Source: Salvia splendens
Taxonomy: Eukaryota > Streptophyta > Magnoliopsida > Lamiales > Lamiaceae
Assembly: GCF_004379255.2 (NCBI RefSeq)
Contig: NC_056046.1
Span: 6,386,001-6,450,000, forward strand
DNA: 64,000 bases
Direction of reading: 5' to 3'
Part shown: positions 40,196-50,305 of the stretch, in pieces
Layout of the letters: each line of letters begins with the position of its first letter
Numbering within the stretch: the first letter of the stretch is position 1
Position numbers and translations under genes: made by a program
Notes under the pieces: generated by a model
Database searches by the model: none
The model's input: only the letters and a program-made list of their open reading frames with translations
What the model was told of the DNA's origin: nothing

Positions 40196-40681
40196 TCAAA
40201 CAATGAGTTTCATTTAAATTTAAGTGGAATGAGTTGGTTAATATTGGACCTATTTAGTAAATTATACTCCGAAATAAGACAAATAACGGTGGACATTCAG
40301 GAAAATGAGGCTTTTAATACTGTATAATTAAGGAGTACATTTCAGTTCACATTCTAATCATTGTGATTGCACTTAATTATGTTCAAACAGAATTTGAATC
40401 TTTGACCACTCCCTCAAACATATGTAATTAATAGTTCAAAACCCCCATTTGAGATGCAAAACCTATATCACTTACAATAATAAGATTTTAGTGTTACTAT
40501 TATACTCATTTTGACATAGGTTAATACTGTATAATAAAATACAGAGGCATGAAGGTACATGCATTCATGTTATTGTCTTCAAAAAGATCTCACAAGACAC
40601 AAAAATCACCATCATCTTGCACTCATTTTGCCTCCAATACTTGTTGGCTGTTGCTTCTTAGTTCACCACACCACCCCCAAC

Positions 40682-40689
40682 TATAAAGA
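40682..40689 (+). promoter_or_regulatory. Likely TATA box of the SAMDC gene
   Basis: CTATAAAGA lies about 130 bases before the start codon. A start of transcription about 30 bases downstream would leave a leader of about 100 bases with no ATG of note. Confidence 0.45.
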
Positions 40690-40814
40690 CACACACTACA
40701 TATCCTATTTGAGCCACATTCCACAACACTTCAACTTCCTCACACACACTAAACAACAAACACTAGCTAAACTCTGAATCCCCAAAAATTCCCCTTGTTT
40801 TGCATTCCTCCTCA

Positions 40815-41840
40815 ATGGCTGCTTCCGGGTTCGAAGGGTTCGAGAAGAGAATCGAGCTCCGCTTCTCCGGCCATGATCCAGTTGCTGGAAATGGCCTCAG
40901 GCAACTGGACTTTTTCACTCTGGAGAAAGTGCTGCATGCGGTGCAGTGCACCGTAGTCTCTGCCCTAGGCAACCAATACTTCGACTCGTACGTGCTGTCC
41001 GAGTCGAGCCTCTTCGTCTACCCCACCAAGATCATCATCAAGACATGTGGGACCACCCAGCTCCTCAAATCCGTCCGTCCGTTCGTCCACTTCGCCGCCA
41101 CGATCGGCCTCACCCTCTTCAGCTGCAGGTACACCCGCGGCAGCTTCATCTTCCCCGACGCCCAGCCCCACCCCCACACCAGCTTCAATCAAGAGGTTTC
41201 TTATTTGGAACAAAATCTGCCTCCAAATCTCTCCATCAAGAAGGCTTCCATCATGAACGCCGCATCTTCTCACAAGTGGCATGTTTTCACTGCGTGTGAC
41301 GCGGGGCGCACGGTGGGCGCGCGCGTAGAGGATGATTTCTACACCGTCGAGATTTGCATGACCGGGTTGGACCCGGTCCACGCGAGGAAATTCTTCCGCC
41401 GGTCCGGTTTTGTGAAAACAGGGGACTCGGCCGGGCGGGAGATGACGGAGGCCACGGGGATCGACAGCGTCAACGCGACCGCGATCGTCTGCGATTACGC
41501 GTTCGATCCCTGTGGCTACTCGATGAACGGGGTCGACGGAGACCGTTACTCGACGGTGCACGTGACGCCCGAGGACGGGTTCAGCTACGCCAGCTTCGAG
41601 TGCGTATGCGCCGCCGCCGCCGGCGACAGGGAGATTCTCGAGGCGGTGGGGAAGGTGGCGGAGATTTTCCGGCCGTCGGAACTGTCGGCGGCGTTGACCG
41701 GCGCCGCCGGTGAGGGAGTACGGAGGGGGCTGGAGGCGGCTGTCAATCCGATCGGGTTGGGATTGACGAGCTGCGCTGCGGATGAGTTCCCGGATGCCGG
41801 GAACGTGGTTTTTCAGATGTTCGGTGCTCGTCGGGAGTAG
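40815..41840 (+). CDS. SAMDC4: S-adenosylmethionine decarboxylase proenzyme, SAMDC4/BUD2-like, 341 aa
   Basis: The enzyme makes decarboxylated S-adenosylmethionine, the aminopropyl donor for spermidine, spermine and thermospermine. It is an intronless frame, as usual for the plant family. Visible parts: GFEGFEKRIELRF at the N-terminus with the processing Glu residues; YVLSESSLFVYP at about residues 56-67, where self-cleavage at ES/S makes the pyruvoyl group; KTCGTTQLLK with the catalytic Cys; RYTRGSFIFPDAQ; CDYAFDPCGYSMNGVDGDRYSTVHVTPEDGFSYASFE with the Ser and His needed for processing. The motif wording (FVYPTKIIIKTCGTTQLLKS, NGVDGDRYST) and the short C-terminus point to the SAMDC4/BUD2 branch and not to SAMDC1-3. 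The typical long conserved uORF of SAMDC1 is not seen upstream. The coding part is markedly GC-rich. An ATG at 40815 opens it; codons before that give no earlier ATG. Confidence 0.95.
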   Translation: MAASGFEGFEKRIELRFSGHDPVAGNGLRQLDFFTLEKVLHAVQCTVVSALGNQYFDSYVLSESSLFVYPTKIIIKTCGTTQLLKSVRPFVHFAATIGLTLFSCRYTRGSFIFPDAQPHPHTSFNQEVSYLEQNLPPNLSIKKASIMNAASSHKWHVFTACDAGRTVGARVEDDFYTVEICMTGLDPVHARKFFRRSGFVKTGDSAGREMTEATGIDSVNATAIVCDYAFDPCGYSMNGVDGDRYSTVHVTPEDGFSYASFECVCAAAAGDREILEAVGKVAEIFRPSELSAALTGAAGEGVRRGLEAAVNPIGLGLTSCAADEFPDAGNVVFQMFGARRE

Positions 41841-43569
41841 ACGCCGGCGGCGGAGGTGGAAATGCCAATTTGTGAAAATGAGTAAAAGTTGTGCATGCAT
41901 AAAATGGTGGAGAGTAATTAGTGGGAATGTTTTAGAATTTAATTAGGTGCAAGTTTTGTTTTGTTTTTTAAATCTTGTTATATTTCTTTAATTTAATTCA
42001 TTTTCGTGGTTTTACAATTACATTGCTAGGAAATTAAATGATTAAATCTACGTGCATGCCAATTTGTGTCATTGCATTGGATGATGACGATCAATGATTT
42101 GCTTTGAGAGCCAGGGTGATAATAATTAATGTGGGGTTGATTTGTCTCCAAAAAATTAAACAAATGATAATAAAACTTGGATTCTTTGTGTTCTTCATAA
42201 ATCAGAGTTTCGTGAGTCATAATGAATTAACACGCGACTACTAGCCCTTTGTTTCATTTTAGGAAATACTCCTACATTACCATTTACATACGATAATGAT
42301 TTTGGGTATATTATACAAGTATACTTTATCAGATAATATATAAATCAGGTGTATGTAAATTTGCAATTATGATAGAGAAGATTAAGATTAAAGAAAAAAA
42401 ATGATTATATTGTTTAATGTAGTTTGACAAAAGGAAAAAAAGGTGCAAAAAAACTTAAATATTAATATCGTGCATATATATATGAGTTGGTAAATGGTAA
42501 TAATAACATACGGAGTATATCACAAATTGAAAATATTCAAACTACTTCAACTCTATATATTTTTAAGGGTTTGAGGCATTTTAAGTGTAAAAGGTAAAAA
42601 AGGTGAAAAATGATCGTGTGTGCAATCTCAATAATTCAGGAACCATTTGTAAAGACTGCTTTATATACTACGTATAAATTAAAATAAATTACTTAAAAAG
42701 TGAAATCAATTAATTACATTTGTTAAAATTTAGTTAAAATATCAAAGATAAATATTTGACCAACCAAACATAGAAATGGGGATGGAACTACATGTAATTT
42801 ACAGGACAAAATTTTTTAAAAATTATTTATATAATATGGTTGAATTTAAGGTATTTTGCAAAGCCCATTGTGAAAAATGTGTAACACCCAAAAATTTGAA
42901 AAATCCAAATAACGAAAATTAATGATAATTAAATAATGATCACTGACGAGTGTTACTGTTGTGACAGAATAGAGCAATTGTGTAATCGAGGTAAACAGAA
43001 ACGTAAAGAAGACACAAATTTACGTGGTTCACCAACGTTGTGTTGGCTACATCCACAGGCGGAAACAGAAAACAAATTGTATTCAGATTGTTTTCAGAGT
43101 ATAGAGTTATTCGTCATACTTCTATGTAAATAGGCACACAGACGACGGGCTAGGCCCAATACAAAATTAAGACCTAAATCAGAAACATGTCATAGCGTAG
43201 GGTCAGGGGCCCTCCGCTCCCCTATTCGGCTAGCGGCAAACTATGCGGATTCAAGGCATACTAACAGTTACATTTTGAGATATCAAAGTATTTGTTTAGT
43301 TTTAATTAAGTTGTTTTGTTAGATTAAGAATTCGTATATATAAAAATTGATAAGAACATAGTATTAAACTCATAATTTGTGCACAATTTGGTCTGTCCAA
43401 GCAAAATATGATGTGGGCCCAAATAAATATGAATGTTGTTGGTGAGCCCAAAACATATGATTAGATATTCACAAACATATTAGTTACAAATAAATGCGAT
43501 GATTTACAGTTTTCTACTACAATCCAATCAATACAGATAAGTACTACTTAGTAGTATAAATTACTAACG

Positions 43570-43750
43570 GGTGTGGAGTGTGATATTGGCAGCACGGAAT
43601 TGTTGTGACCTTGAGGTCACGAGTTTAAACCCATCATTCACTGGAAGGCTTTCAGCCTTAATCCGCAAATCCGATTAAATAGAATTAGTCAGATTATGCC
43701 GAATAGGATTAGTCGGATCCCATAAAAGCGGATTCAAAACACCTATGATT
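43570..43750 (+). mobile_element. Possible SINE
   Basis: TTGGCAGCACGGA resembles a Pol III A box, and GGTCACGAGTTTAAACCC a degraded B box. They are spaced as in tRNA-derived SINEs. The body continues for about 110 bases. No clear target duplication was found. Confidence 0.4.
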
Positions 43751-43904
43751 ATAAAACAAAAAATAGAAATAACTTCAAATAAGTATAAATAAAAAAGGTG
43801 AGAGTCATGAATAATTAATACTACTAGAAATGATAATGGGTTATGGGCAATATTTTTTAAATATAAAATGAGATAAATAGTTATATGAATAGTTTATATA
43901 ATGA

Positions 43905-43985
43905 ACCGTTAAGAGGGTCGAACATGTGACCTCCAGGATGGTGCGATATCCTTGCCTCCCTCCTCAACCACTTGAGCTAGAGGGT
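43905..43985 (-). mobile_element. tRNA-derived SINE head, minus strand
   Basis: On the minus strand TAGCTCAAGTGGTTGAG is a good A box, and CACATGTTCGACCCTC, about 50 bases later, is a good B box. This is the internal Pol III promoter layout of tRNA-derived SINEs. It does not fold as a complete tRNA, so it is not called a tRNA gene. Confidence 0.6.
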
Positions 43986-45381
43986 TTGAATATATTCTGT
44001 CTTCTTAGTTGAAATATTATTTCTTCTTCATTTTACTATTCAATTAGTACTCATTCCATGTTAATAGAGTTATTTTTCCATTTAAAAAGTAATTCTTCAT
44101 TTTAGTTTATTCTATCCGCATTTCTCTTATTTTTAACCATCCTTTAAGTATATAACACAATATTCTATTAATAAGTAAAAGAGGGAGTAGTTGAATAGTT
44201 TCCACGTATTGCGATAAAAAGTGACGGACGAATAAACGGTGATAGACTGACAGTTGAACTTAACGTGGACTACGACGCCGTTGGAATCAATTAGTGGCTG
44301 CCCTGCCCCCACGTATCCACTATAGCTTCGGTCAAACACGACTGGTCCAATTCCTTTAATTCTTTTTATATTTACTTATTAATTTATTTATTGTACACTA
44401 GTTTCTTGCTACCTTCTTTATTCGATAATTCACGCGTTCCCCACGACCACGACCACGACCGACTTAAACAGGTTTGGGATTACTAATTTACTACCATGAT
44501 TTAGGTGATTTCACACATACACCGCCATTCTTTGTAATAATATTGCAGATTAGTACTATACTTTTTATAATATTAAGTAAAAAACAATAAAAGAAATATT
44601 ATTTACTTTGCTATTATAAAAAGATTTTAAAAACTAGGTTAAAATACCATTCTAAGCATATTTATGGGTAGTGATTTTGACTTTAATCAGTAAATTTTTA
44701 TTATTTTCTGATTTCATTAATCTGGCTTAAAATTTGAAAATACAAACCTAATCTGCTTTCTAACACTTCAATATATCGCCTTATAATCATGCAAATAATT
44801 GAAAGTATTATACTAGTAGTACAGTATTATTTAAAATTCCAATAATATGTATAGTTCATTATATGAATTTTAATTTAAAGATACAAAAATATTTGCACGA
44901 AATATTTAAGAATAATTAACCTTGAGTCAAATATTTAAGATTCCATAAGTATTATAAAAATTACTGTATTTAATTATCGTACAAGATTCAGTTATAAAAT
45001 ATACACTCCAGAATTAGAGACAGTAGTTGTTAATGGATTTATGCTAATGTAAATATATTTCTTAAAATAATGAAATCTTATGGAAAAATGGGATTCGTAA
45101 AACTAGAATAGGAAATGATTTTTAAAAATAAGTTAAAAATCCTTTTTCCTCCCTACAACAAAGGAAAGTTTTATAAAAATATTATAGAAAAATCTAGTGT
45201 GTTGCATCTAAATCCTCTCTCTAGCTTCCTACATATAGCGGTCAATCCTTATCCAAAACTCTCACAAAGCAGCTCTCGTTATCGAGGAACAAGTTGCAGA
45301 TCTCTCATTTTTCCCAAATTCCACATTCATTACTCGAAGTTTTTTCCCAATTTCAAGAATATAAATTCTTTCCAATTCTAG

Positions 45382-45918
45382 ATGGCGACGGAGATTCTAC
45401 GGCCGCAAGATGCGCTGGTTCACCGATTCCGCGTGCACACGACGTCGTGTCCCCGCCGGAAAATTTCCCCGGCGAGCGGCGCATCCACTAGTTTAGCCTC
45501 CAATCAGAATCACCAGCGGAGGCCTTCCCCCAAGCAGGAGAAGAAGCCTCGGAAACCGAATCAAGGTGGCGATGCACGGCGGAGGCGCGAGGTTGTCTTC
45601 CCCGCCGTTGGGAAGGTAACCTTATTGAGAAGAGGCGAATCCGTAAATTCGATCGCTAACAGAATCGGAGACTCAAATCCGGTAGATTCGGTTGAGGTTG
45701 ACCCAGCGAGGTCGCTCCGCTCACGATCTGACTCGGAATTAGTGGTTCCGAAGAAGGTACGCGCGCCGCCGCCTCCGATGGTGAACGTGTACGCCGGAGC
45801 AGGGTTTGATTCGTCGCCGTCTCCACGTTGCTTGCCGCGGCCTACCTTCGCCGGCATGAGAGGCGCGTTCGATGATGGGGCGACGAGATCTCTGCGGCGT
45901 ATGCTTCGTTTAGAATGA
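45382..45918 (+). CDS. Small basic protein with PNRC-like C-terminal motif, 178 aa
   Basis: A single-exon frame starting MATEILRPQDALVHRFR. The first 130 residues are rich in Arg, Lys, Ser and Pro and probably disordered. Near the C-terminus, NVYAGAGFDSSPSPRCLPRP is followed by a helix-like end (DDGATRSLRRMLRLE). The motif closely resembles the YAGAKFSEPPSPSVLPKP motif of animal PNRC proteins, where PNRC2 uses it to contact the decapping factor DCP1. I infer a possible role in mRNA decapping or as a small adaptor. I know of no assigned function for this plant type. Coding sequence is GC-rich against AT-rich flanks, and the conserved ends support a real gene. Confidence 0.8.
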   Translation: MATEILRPQDALVHRFRVHTTSCPRRKISPASGASTSLASNQNHQRRPSPKQEKKPRKPNQGGDARRRREVVFPAVGKVTLLRRGESVNSIANRIGDSNPVDSVEVDPARSLRSRSDSELVVPKKVRAPPPPMVNVYAGAGFDSSPSPRCLPRPTFAGMRGAFDDGATRSLRRMLRLE

Positions 45919-46019
45919 TCCGTGGCGATTGTAATCGACGATTTGATGCAGAAATTAAAGCTAATTAATTAGCTCTGGGCTTGGATTTCTTCTTCATGAT
46001 TCCCATCCGTAACGATGTA

Positions 46020-46110
46020 CGAGATCATAAGGGGGGATTTCAGAGGAATTGGATTCTTCATGATTGATTTCAGAGGGATTTAAGAGGAATTGGATTCTTC
46101 ATGATTCAGA
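46020..46110. repeat. Short tandem duplication after the PNRC-like gene
   Basis: The segment with TTTCAGAGG...GAATTGGATTCTTCATGATT occurs twice in about 90 bases. Confidence 0.7.
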
Positions 46111-46291
46111 AGCGACTTAGTGAGATTTTTTTTCTGTATATAAATTTGTTGTATTATTTGTAATACTAGTTGTTTAATTTTTAAGTTATATAGATAATTT
46201 ACTTTGATATTTAAGTATTTATAGATTTATAGATTGTTGGGAAAGCTGCTGTAGGGATATGTAATTTACCAGTGAAATATTTATGATTATA

Positions 46292-46415
46292 TTGAATTTC
46301 TAGAGAAATATTTGGTTTGTATTCATGTTATTCAACCAAAACCCAGTGCAATTTATTTGTTATTGAATTTCTAGTGCAATATTTTGGTTTGTATTCATGT
46401 TATTCAACCAAAAAC
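46292..46415. repeat. Tandem duplication, about 70-base unit
   Basis: Two adjacent copies of a segment containing TTGAATTTCTAG and GTATTCATGTTATTCAACC. The second copy has small changes. It lies between the PNRC-like gene and the SOD pseudogene. Confidence 0.75.
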
Positions 46416-47421
46416 TGTCATTTATCATTAAAACAAAATACTAAGTACAGTACTACATAAATTACTTGCATACAAATAAAAAACATCAAACTCTTGAATG
46501 GCTTACACGTTGTTTGATCTTTTAAAAAATAGGAAGAAAAGGGAAAAACAAAAACAACTAAAGTACTCCTTAAAACCCAACTTCTATTACTAGCATTTCA
46601 CTACTAGAATCTTCTACTTTCATACAGCAAACGGTGCAGGGATTGCTCTTAGTCTGAGGTATGTTCTTTTCCCTATCTTTAAATCGGTTAAAATCAAACA
46701 AATTAGCTGATTTTTGGAGCTGGCTGTTGATCATTTATATAGATAGGATTGATTACTTGATTATAGTATTTGTTATCAAAGTTTGTTGGAGTTAGATTTG
46801 GTTTCAATTTCTAAGTATGGTTGCATGTCAGTCCCATGGAGTGAAATTTCCACCCCTTGTGAAGTGCTTTGAATTGCTGAATAAATGGGATTTAATTATC
46901 CACTTCCTGTCTTATCTTCTGGGAAAAAACTATTGTTGCATAATGATTCTTGATCTGCAACTACACTTCCATTTTGTTTCATCACCTTCAAGTATAGGTT
47001 AGTAAGATTGTCTCGTTGATTTTGCGGTACACACGAAACCATGGCTAAGGCTGTTGCAGTGCTCAACAGCAGTGCACCATCTATTTCACACAGGAAGGAG
47101 ATGGTATTTTTCAATTTACATTAAATAATCATGCGTAGATAATTAGTAGTGAAGTTTCTCATAGGCACTTTTGCTTTTGTTTCCTTCGTGCTACAGGCCA
47201 CACGAATGTAACTGGAAATATCTCCGGCCTTAAGCCTGGGCTCCATGGCCTTCATGTACACGACCAATGGTTGCATGTCGACTGGTAATTTCTCTCGTAT
47301 TCTTCTGTTTCTTTTTACTGACTAACGAGTATGTGAAATTCTGTTTACTGACACGTGATGTGGTTATTTCAACCCTGGAGAATTGGAACTTGATATTCGT
47401 ATTTGTGGTTTTTAATGTGTA

Positions 47422-47612
47422 GGGCTGATACAGGATCACCTCAAACTCATGTTCAAGTGGCATCTCAAGACCATCACCAGACTTCCGATCAACTAAAGAA
47501 TAGCTCCAACAAGTTGCAGCAACAGGGTCAAACCAACAAGAAGAAGAGTAGCAGTCGTCCAAAGAGAAACACTCGGCCACCCAATCGCCTCGTCGATTGT
47601 GTGCCGAAATGA
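47422..47612 (+). other. Unexplained 62-codon open segment inside the SOD pseudogene
   Basis: After a plausible acceptor (GTGTAG) an open frame reads ADTGSPQTHVQVASQDHHQT... and ends RPPNRLVDCVPK before a stop. It is Gln-, Ser- and Lys-rich and not part of SOD. It may be the tail of another gene or a retroelement carried in by rearrangement. I do not recognise it. Confidence 0.35.
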
Positions 47613-47674
47613 GATAGTTATTTACGTTGTGTATTTGAAGCATATTATATTATTATTAGTGTGTTGATTATATT

Positions 47675-47785
47675 GTAAGTGTCGGGCGCATCTATAAGCC
47701 CCATCTCGGGTTTTCTTAGTGGTTCTTTCCCGAGAGGTAGGAGGTCGAACCACCCTAGGGTCCTAGAATATAAAAAGGGAAACTT
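47675..47785 (+). mobile_element. Possible SINE in the SOD pseudogene
   Basis: TTAGTGGTTCTTTCCC and, about 15 bases on, GGAGGTCGAACCACCC resemble Pol III A and B boxes. The end runs into TAGAATATAAAAAGGG. Confidence 0.4.
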
Positions 47786-48221
47786 GTCAACATATTATGG
47801 TAATGAGTGATAAGTTTATTTCCCAAAAATTCACGTCTCTTACAAAGCTTTCAATAACTTCTTTCTCTGCCCGACGAGAACCTCTCTCGCGTGCGGAACA
47901 ACCGATCGCCGAGCAAAGCCGCCGCCGATCACCCTTACAGATACGTCTATAACGTATCAAGGGCCTCATTTCAATCCAACTGGCAAGGATCATGGTGCTC
48001 CCGATGATGAGATTCGGCACGCTGGTGATCTTGGCAACATCACAGCTGGAGACAACGGTAACTAGATTTGTCTTAAGATTAATGTGAAACATCACCAATT
48101 CCTCTGTATCTGACAAAAGTAGTAAGAATTTTTATCTGTTTGCTTACTTTCACTTATGCCCTAATGTTCGTCTATCCCGAATGTCTCAGGTACCGTTACT
48201 TTAACCATCGTTGACAAGCAG

Positions 48222-49276
48222 GTTGGTTTCCTCTCTGCCCATTTCCTAAGCGTTCTAACTAAACTAGCATTAGAGCTTTCGTATCCAAGTCATAGATTAT
48301 ATCCTCGACCTTGGTTTCGTTCGAGTAGACACCATAGTGTGTTACCTAGACTTGTTCCTAGAATCTAAATTAAGGCTTGTCGTAAGGATTTTATGCATTG
48401 CAATCGTAGCAGGTGTACCCGTCTACTTATCCAAATATTCGGTCGTCGTCATCGTCATAAATTTGTGTTTGATCATCGAAATTCGAAGCATACATGGTGG
48501 GAGTTAGATTTTTGCCATCCCCATTGTGCCTCATGAATTGGTTTCATTTCATTGAAGCACAAAGTAATGATTTTTGTTAGCCCTTTAGATTTCAATTAGT
48601 GTTTACGTTAATATTCTAAAATTTCTTAAATATTAGAGTGTGCCAAAGAATAATCAGCATCTTTATATTTTCGTGTGTGCTATTATTATGTTCACATAAA
48701 TAACTGGCATTATATTTGAATCATCATCGTCACTGTATGAGATAAAGTTTGGATATTACAATAAATCGTAACCTCGTCTTTCTTTATGCACAACTGTCTC
48801 TTCCAATTTCAATTTTAAAACATTTGTCTTGGAGGTATGGACCCCATCCATGCCTAGCCTTTCAATAGACAATTCTGACAGTGTTTACAACTGGTTGTGG
48901 TCCGTCCATGTCTACCACTTTCAGTCAGCCAGGGACAGCTTCGATCCACGAAAATTATTATATTGTTGGTCTCAATATAGATTTAAAAAATGAAAAATTT
49001 TATTAGTATATCGTTGTTCTAAGTACAGATGTGCTGCTGTTGCTTTTTTGTTCTTCTGTTATTGCTATGGAAAATGAGCTTTTGCATTGAGCTAATTCTG
49101 TATAATAAAAATAAGAGGTTGTGATAATCAATTAAATGAAGGAACAATCTAAAACAACTTTGGTGGTCACATGGAATTAAATTAAGAACAAAAATAAGTC
49201 ATAACATTGGCAGCTATTTTGAATAAATTAAAATTTAATAATTAGTTTGATACAAATATTGGCAGTTTAATAACTA
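48222..49276. other. Non-coding stretch after the SOD pseudogene
   Basis: Searched for the missing SOD exons on the plus strand; none was seen. AT-rich with no other feature recognised. Confidence 0.5.
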
Positions 49277-50125
49277 CTCCGTCTGTCTGCGAATAGGAGT
49301 CCAGTTTTTCTATTTTTGTCCGTCCGCAAATAGGAGTCCCACCATAAATGGTAAAGAGGTCTCATATTCCACTAACTCCTTCCACTCACATATTATTTAA
49401 AACTAATATATATAAGTGAAACTCCTTTTCCACTAACTTTCTCCCACCTACTTTTCTTAACATTTCTTAAAATTCGTGTTGGAAGCAAATGTGAGGGCAT
49501 GAATAACGCAAGGGGCCGGGCCACAAATCGCGAGTCCCGGCCCGTCACAAGCGTTGCATGGAGGAGAGTCACGGCCTAGGCCGGTCCCGGAGCCGCATTT
49601 GCGGCCCGGGGTCCGGCCCGGCCTAGGGTTAGGGTGATACGGGACGGGCCGCAAACCCCCAAAAAAATTATTTTTCTTTTTTTATTATTTTTTTGTCTAT
49701 TTTTACCCATTTATTCAACATTCTTCCACCAATTTCTCCATTTCTATCCTCTAAATTATTTCACTATTTTTTCTAGGAATTGTAATTTTTATTTTCTAGG
49801 GCTTAATAAAAAAAAAATTCTAGGATTTATAATTTTTTTTTCTAGGATTTGTAATTTTCTTTTCTAGGATTTGTAATTTTCTTTTTTCGACTGAACAATG
49901 TATTTTCCCGGCTTGAATTGTTCAACGTATTGCATTTACGAGTAAAATATGTTGAAGTTGTGAATAGTGTCATTTATTAGTTGCGGCCCGGATTGCGGCC
50001 TGCAGGGTTAGAGCAGTTGGGGTTTGGGCCGCAACTGTAGAGGAATGATGACGTGGAGGGGACTTGGGACCGGAACTGAGGACAGGGTTATTCATGCTCT
50101 GACTCCTATTCGTAGACGGATGGAG
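49277..50125. mobile_element. Stowaway-like MITE interrupted by a second MITE
   Basis: Ends CTCCGTCTGTCTGCGAATAG and, reversed, CTCCATCCGTCTACGAATAG. TA precedes the left end; the right flank reads TG, a likely decayed TA. Removing 49495-50099 leaves about 245 bases. Confidence 0.8.
49495..50099. mobile_element. GC-rich MITE with TGA target duplication, nested, 605 bases
   Basis: Ends GGGCATGAATAACGC and, reversed, GAGCATGAATAACCC, with TGA on both sides (49492-49494, 50100-50102). Both ends are GC-rich (CCGGGCCGC, GCGGCCCGG), with a T-rich middle. Confidence 0.8.
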
Positions 50126-50305
50126 TGTTTATCAAATCAATTTTAAAATTCCAACGTAAGTGTACGTATGACCTTCCATTCCAATTCCAAAATCGAAATA
50201 ATGCTCAGTTAAAAGTACAATAACAAATCCAAATTACTACTACCAAACTGCAGTTCACCAAATAATTCATCAGGCTACTACTACTAGTTTGGATTTAGTC
50301 ATTTA

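Larger units (their letters stand above)
35120..40540. other. Long intergenic stretch, AT-rich
   Basis: About 5.4 kb with one clear MITE (37300-37583), a GC-rich double palindrome at 36108-36135 and a possible gene relic at 39640-40195. The rest is AT-rich with no supported coding exon. Confidence 0.5.
41841..45381. other. Intergenic with SINE-like and other dispersed repeats
   Basis: AT-rich. It includes two tRNA-like SINE heads (about 43570-43750 and 43905-43985). A dispersed repeat at about 42935-43275 contains TTTACGTGGTTCACC, a motif common in plant retroelement-like repeats, but its ends could not be fixed. A short CGACCA run lies near 44445. No gene was seen. Confidence 0.5.
47041..48221 (+). 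pseudogene. Broken, truncated Cu/Zn superoxide dismutase copy
   Basis: Four exon-like pieces keep intron borders: 47041-47103, 47197-47284, 47972-48057 and 48190-48221. They read [50 protein letters not shown] and TVTLTIVDKQ, in the order of plant cytosolic Cu/Zn SOD (HVH and H...H carry copper ligands). Piece 1 has lost codons after NSS and continues out of frame; piece 2 lacks about four codons after HVH and is also out of frame. The exons for the second half (zinc Asp, the RVACG end) are missing downstream. Because introns remain, this is a duplicated and not a processed copy. A SINE-like sequence lies in the enlarged third gap. Confidence 0.92.

Noticed and set aside
40965..41900. 311-codon open frame on the minus strand across the SAMDC gene
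   Set aside because: It is the antisense shadow of a GC-rich coding region; the plus strand has every SAMDC motif.
42880..43275. Possible solo LTR beginning TGTTAC or TGTAAC and ending GTTACA
   Set aside because: No 5-base target duplication fits either pair of ends, so only a dispersed repeat is noted.
43905..43985. Possible tRNA gene
   Set aside because: A and B boxes are present but the acceptor and anticodon stems do not form; a SINE head fits better.
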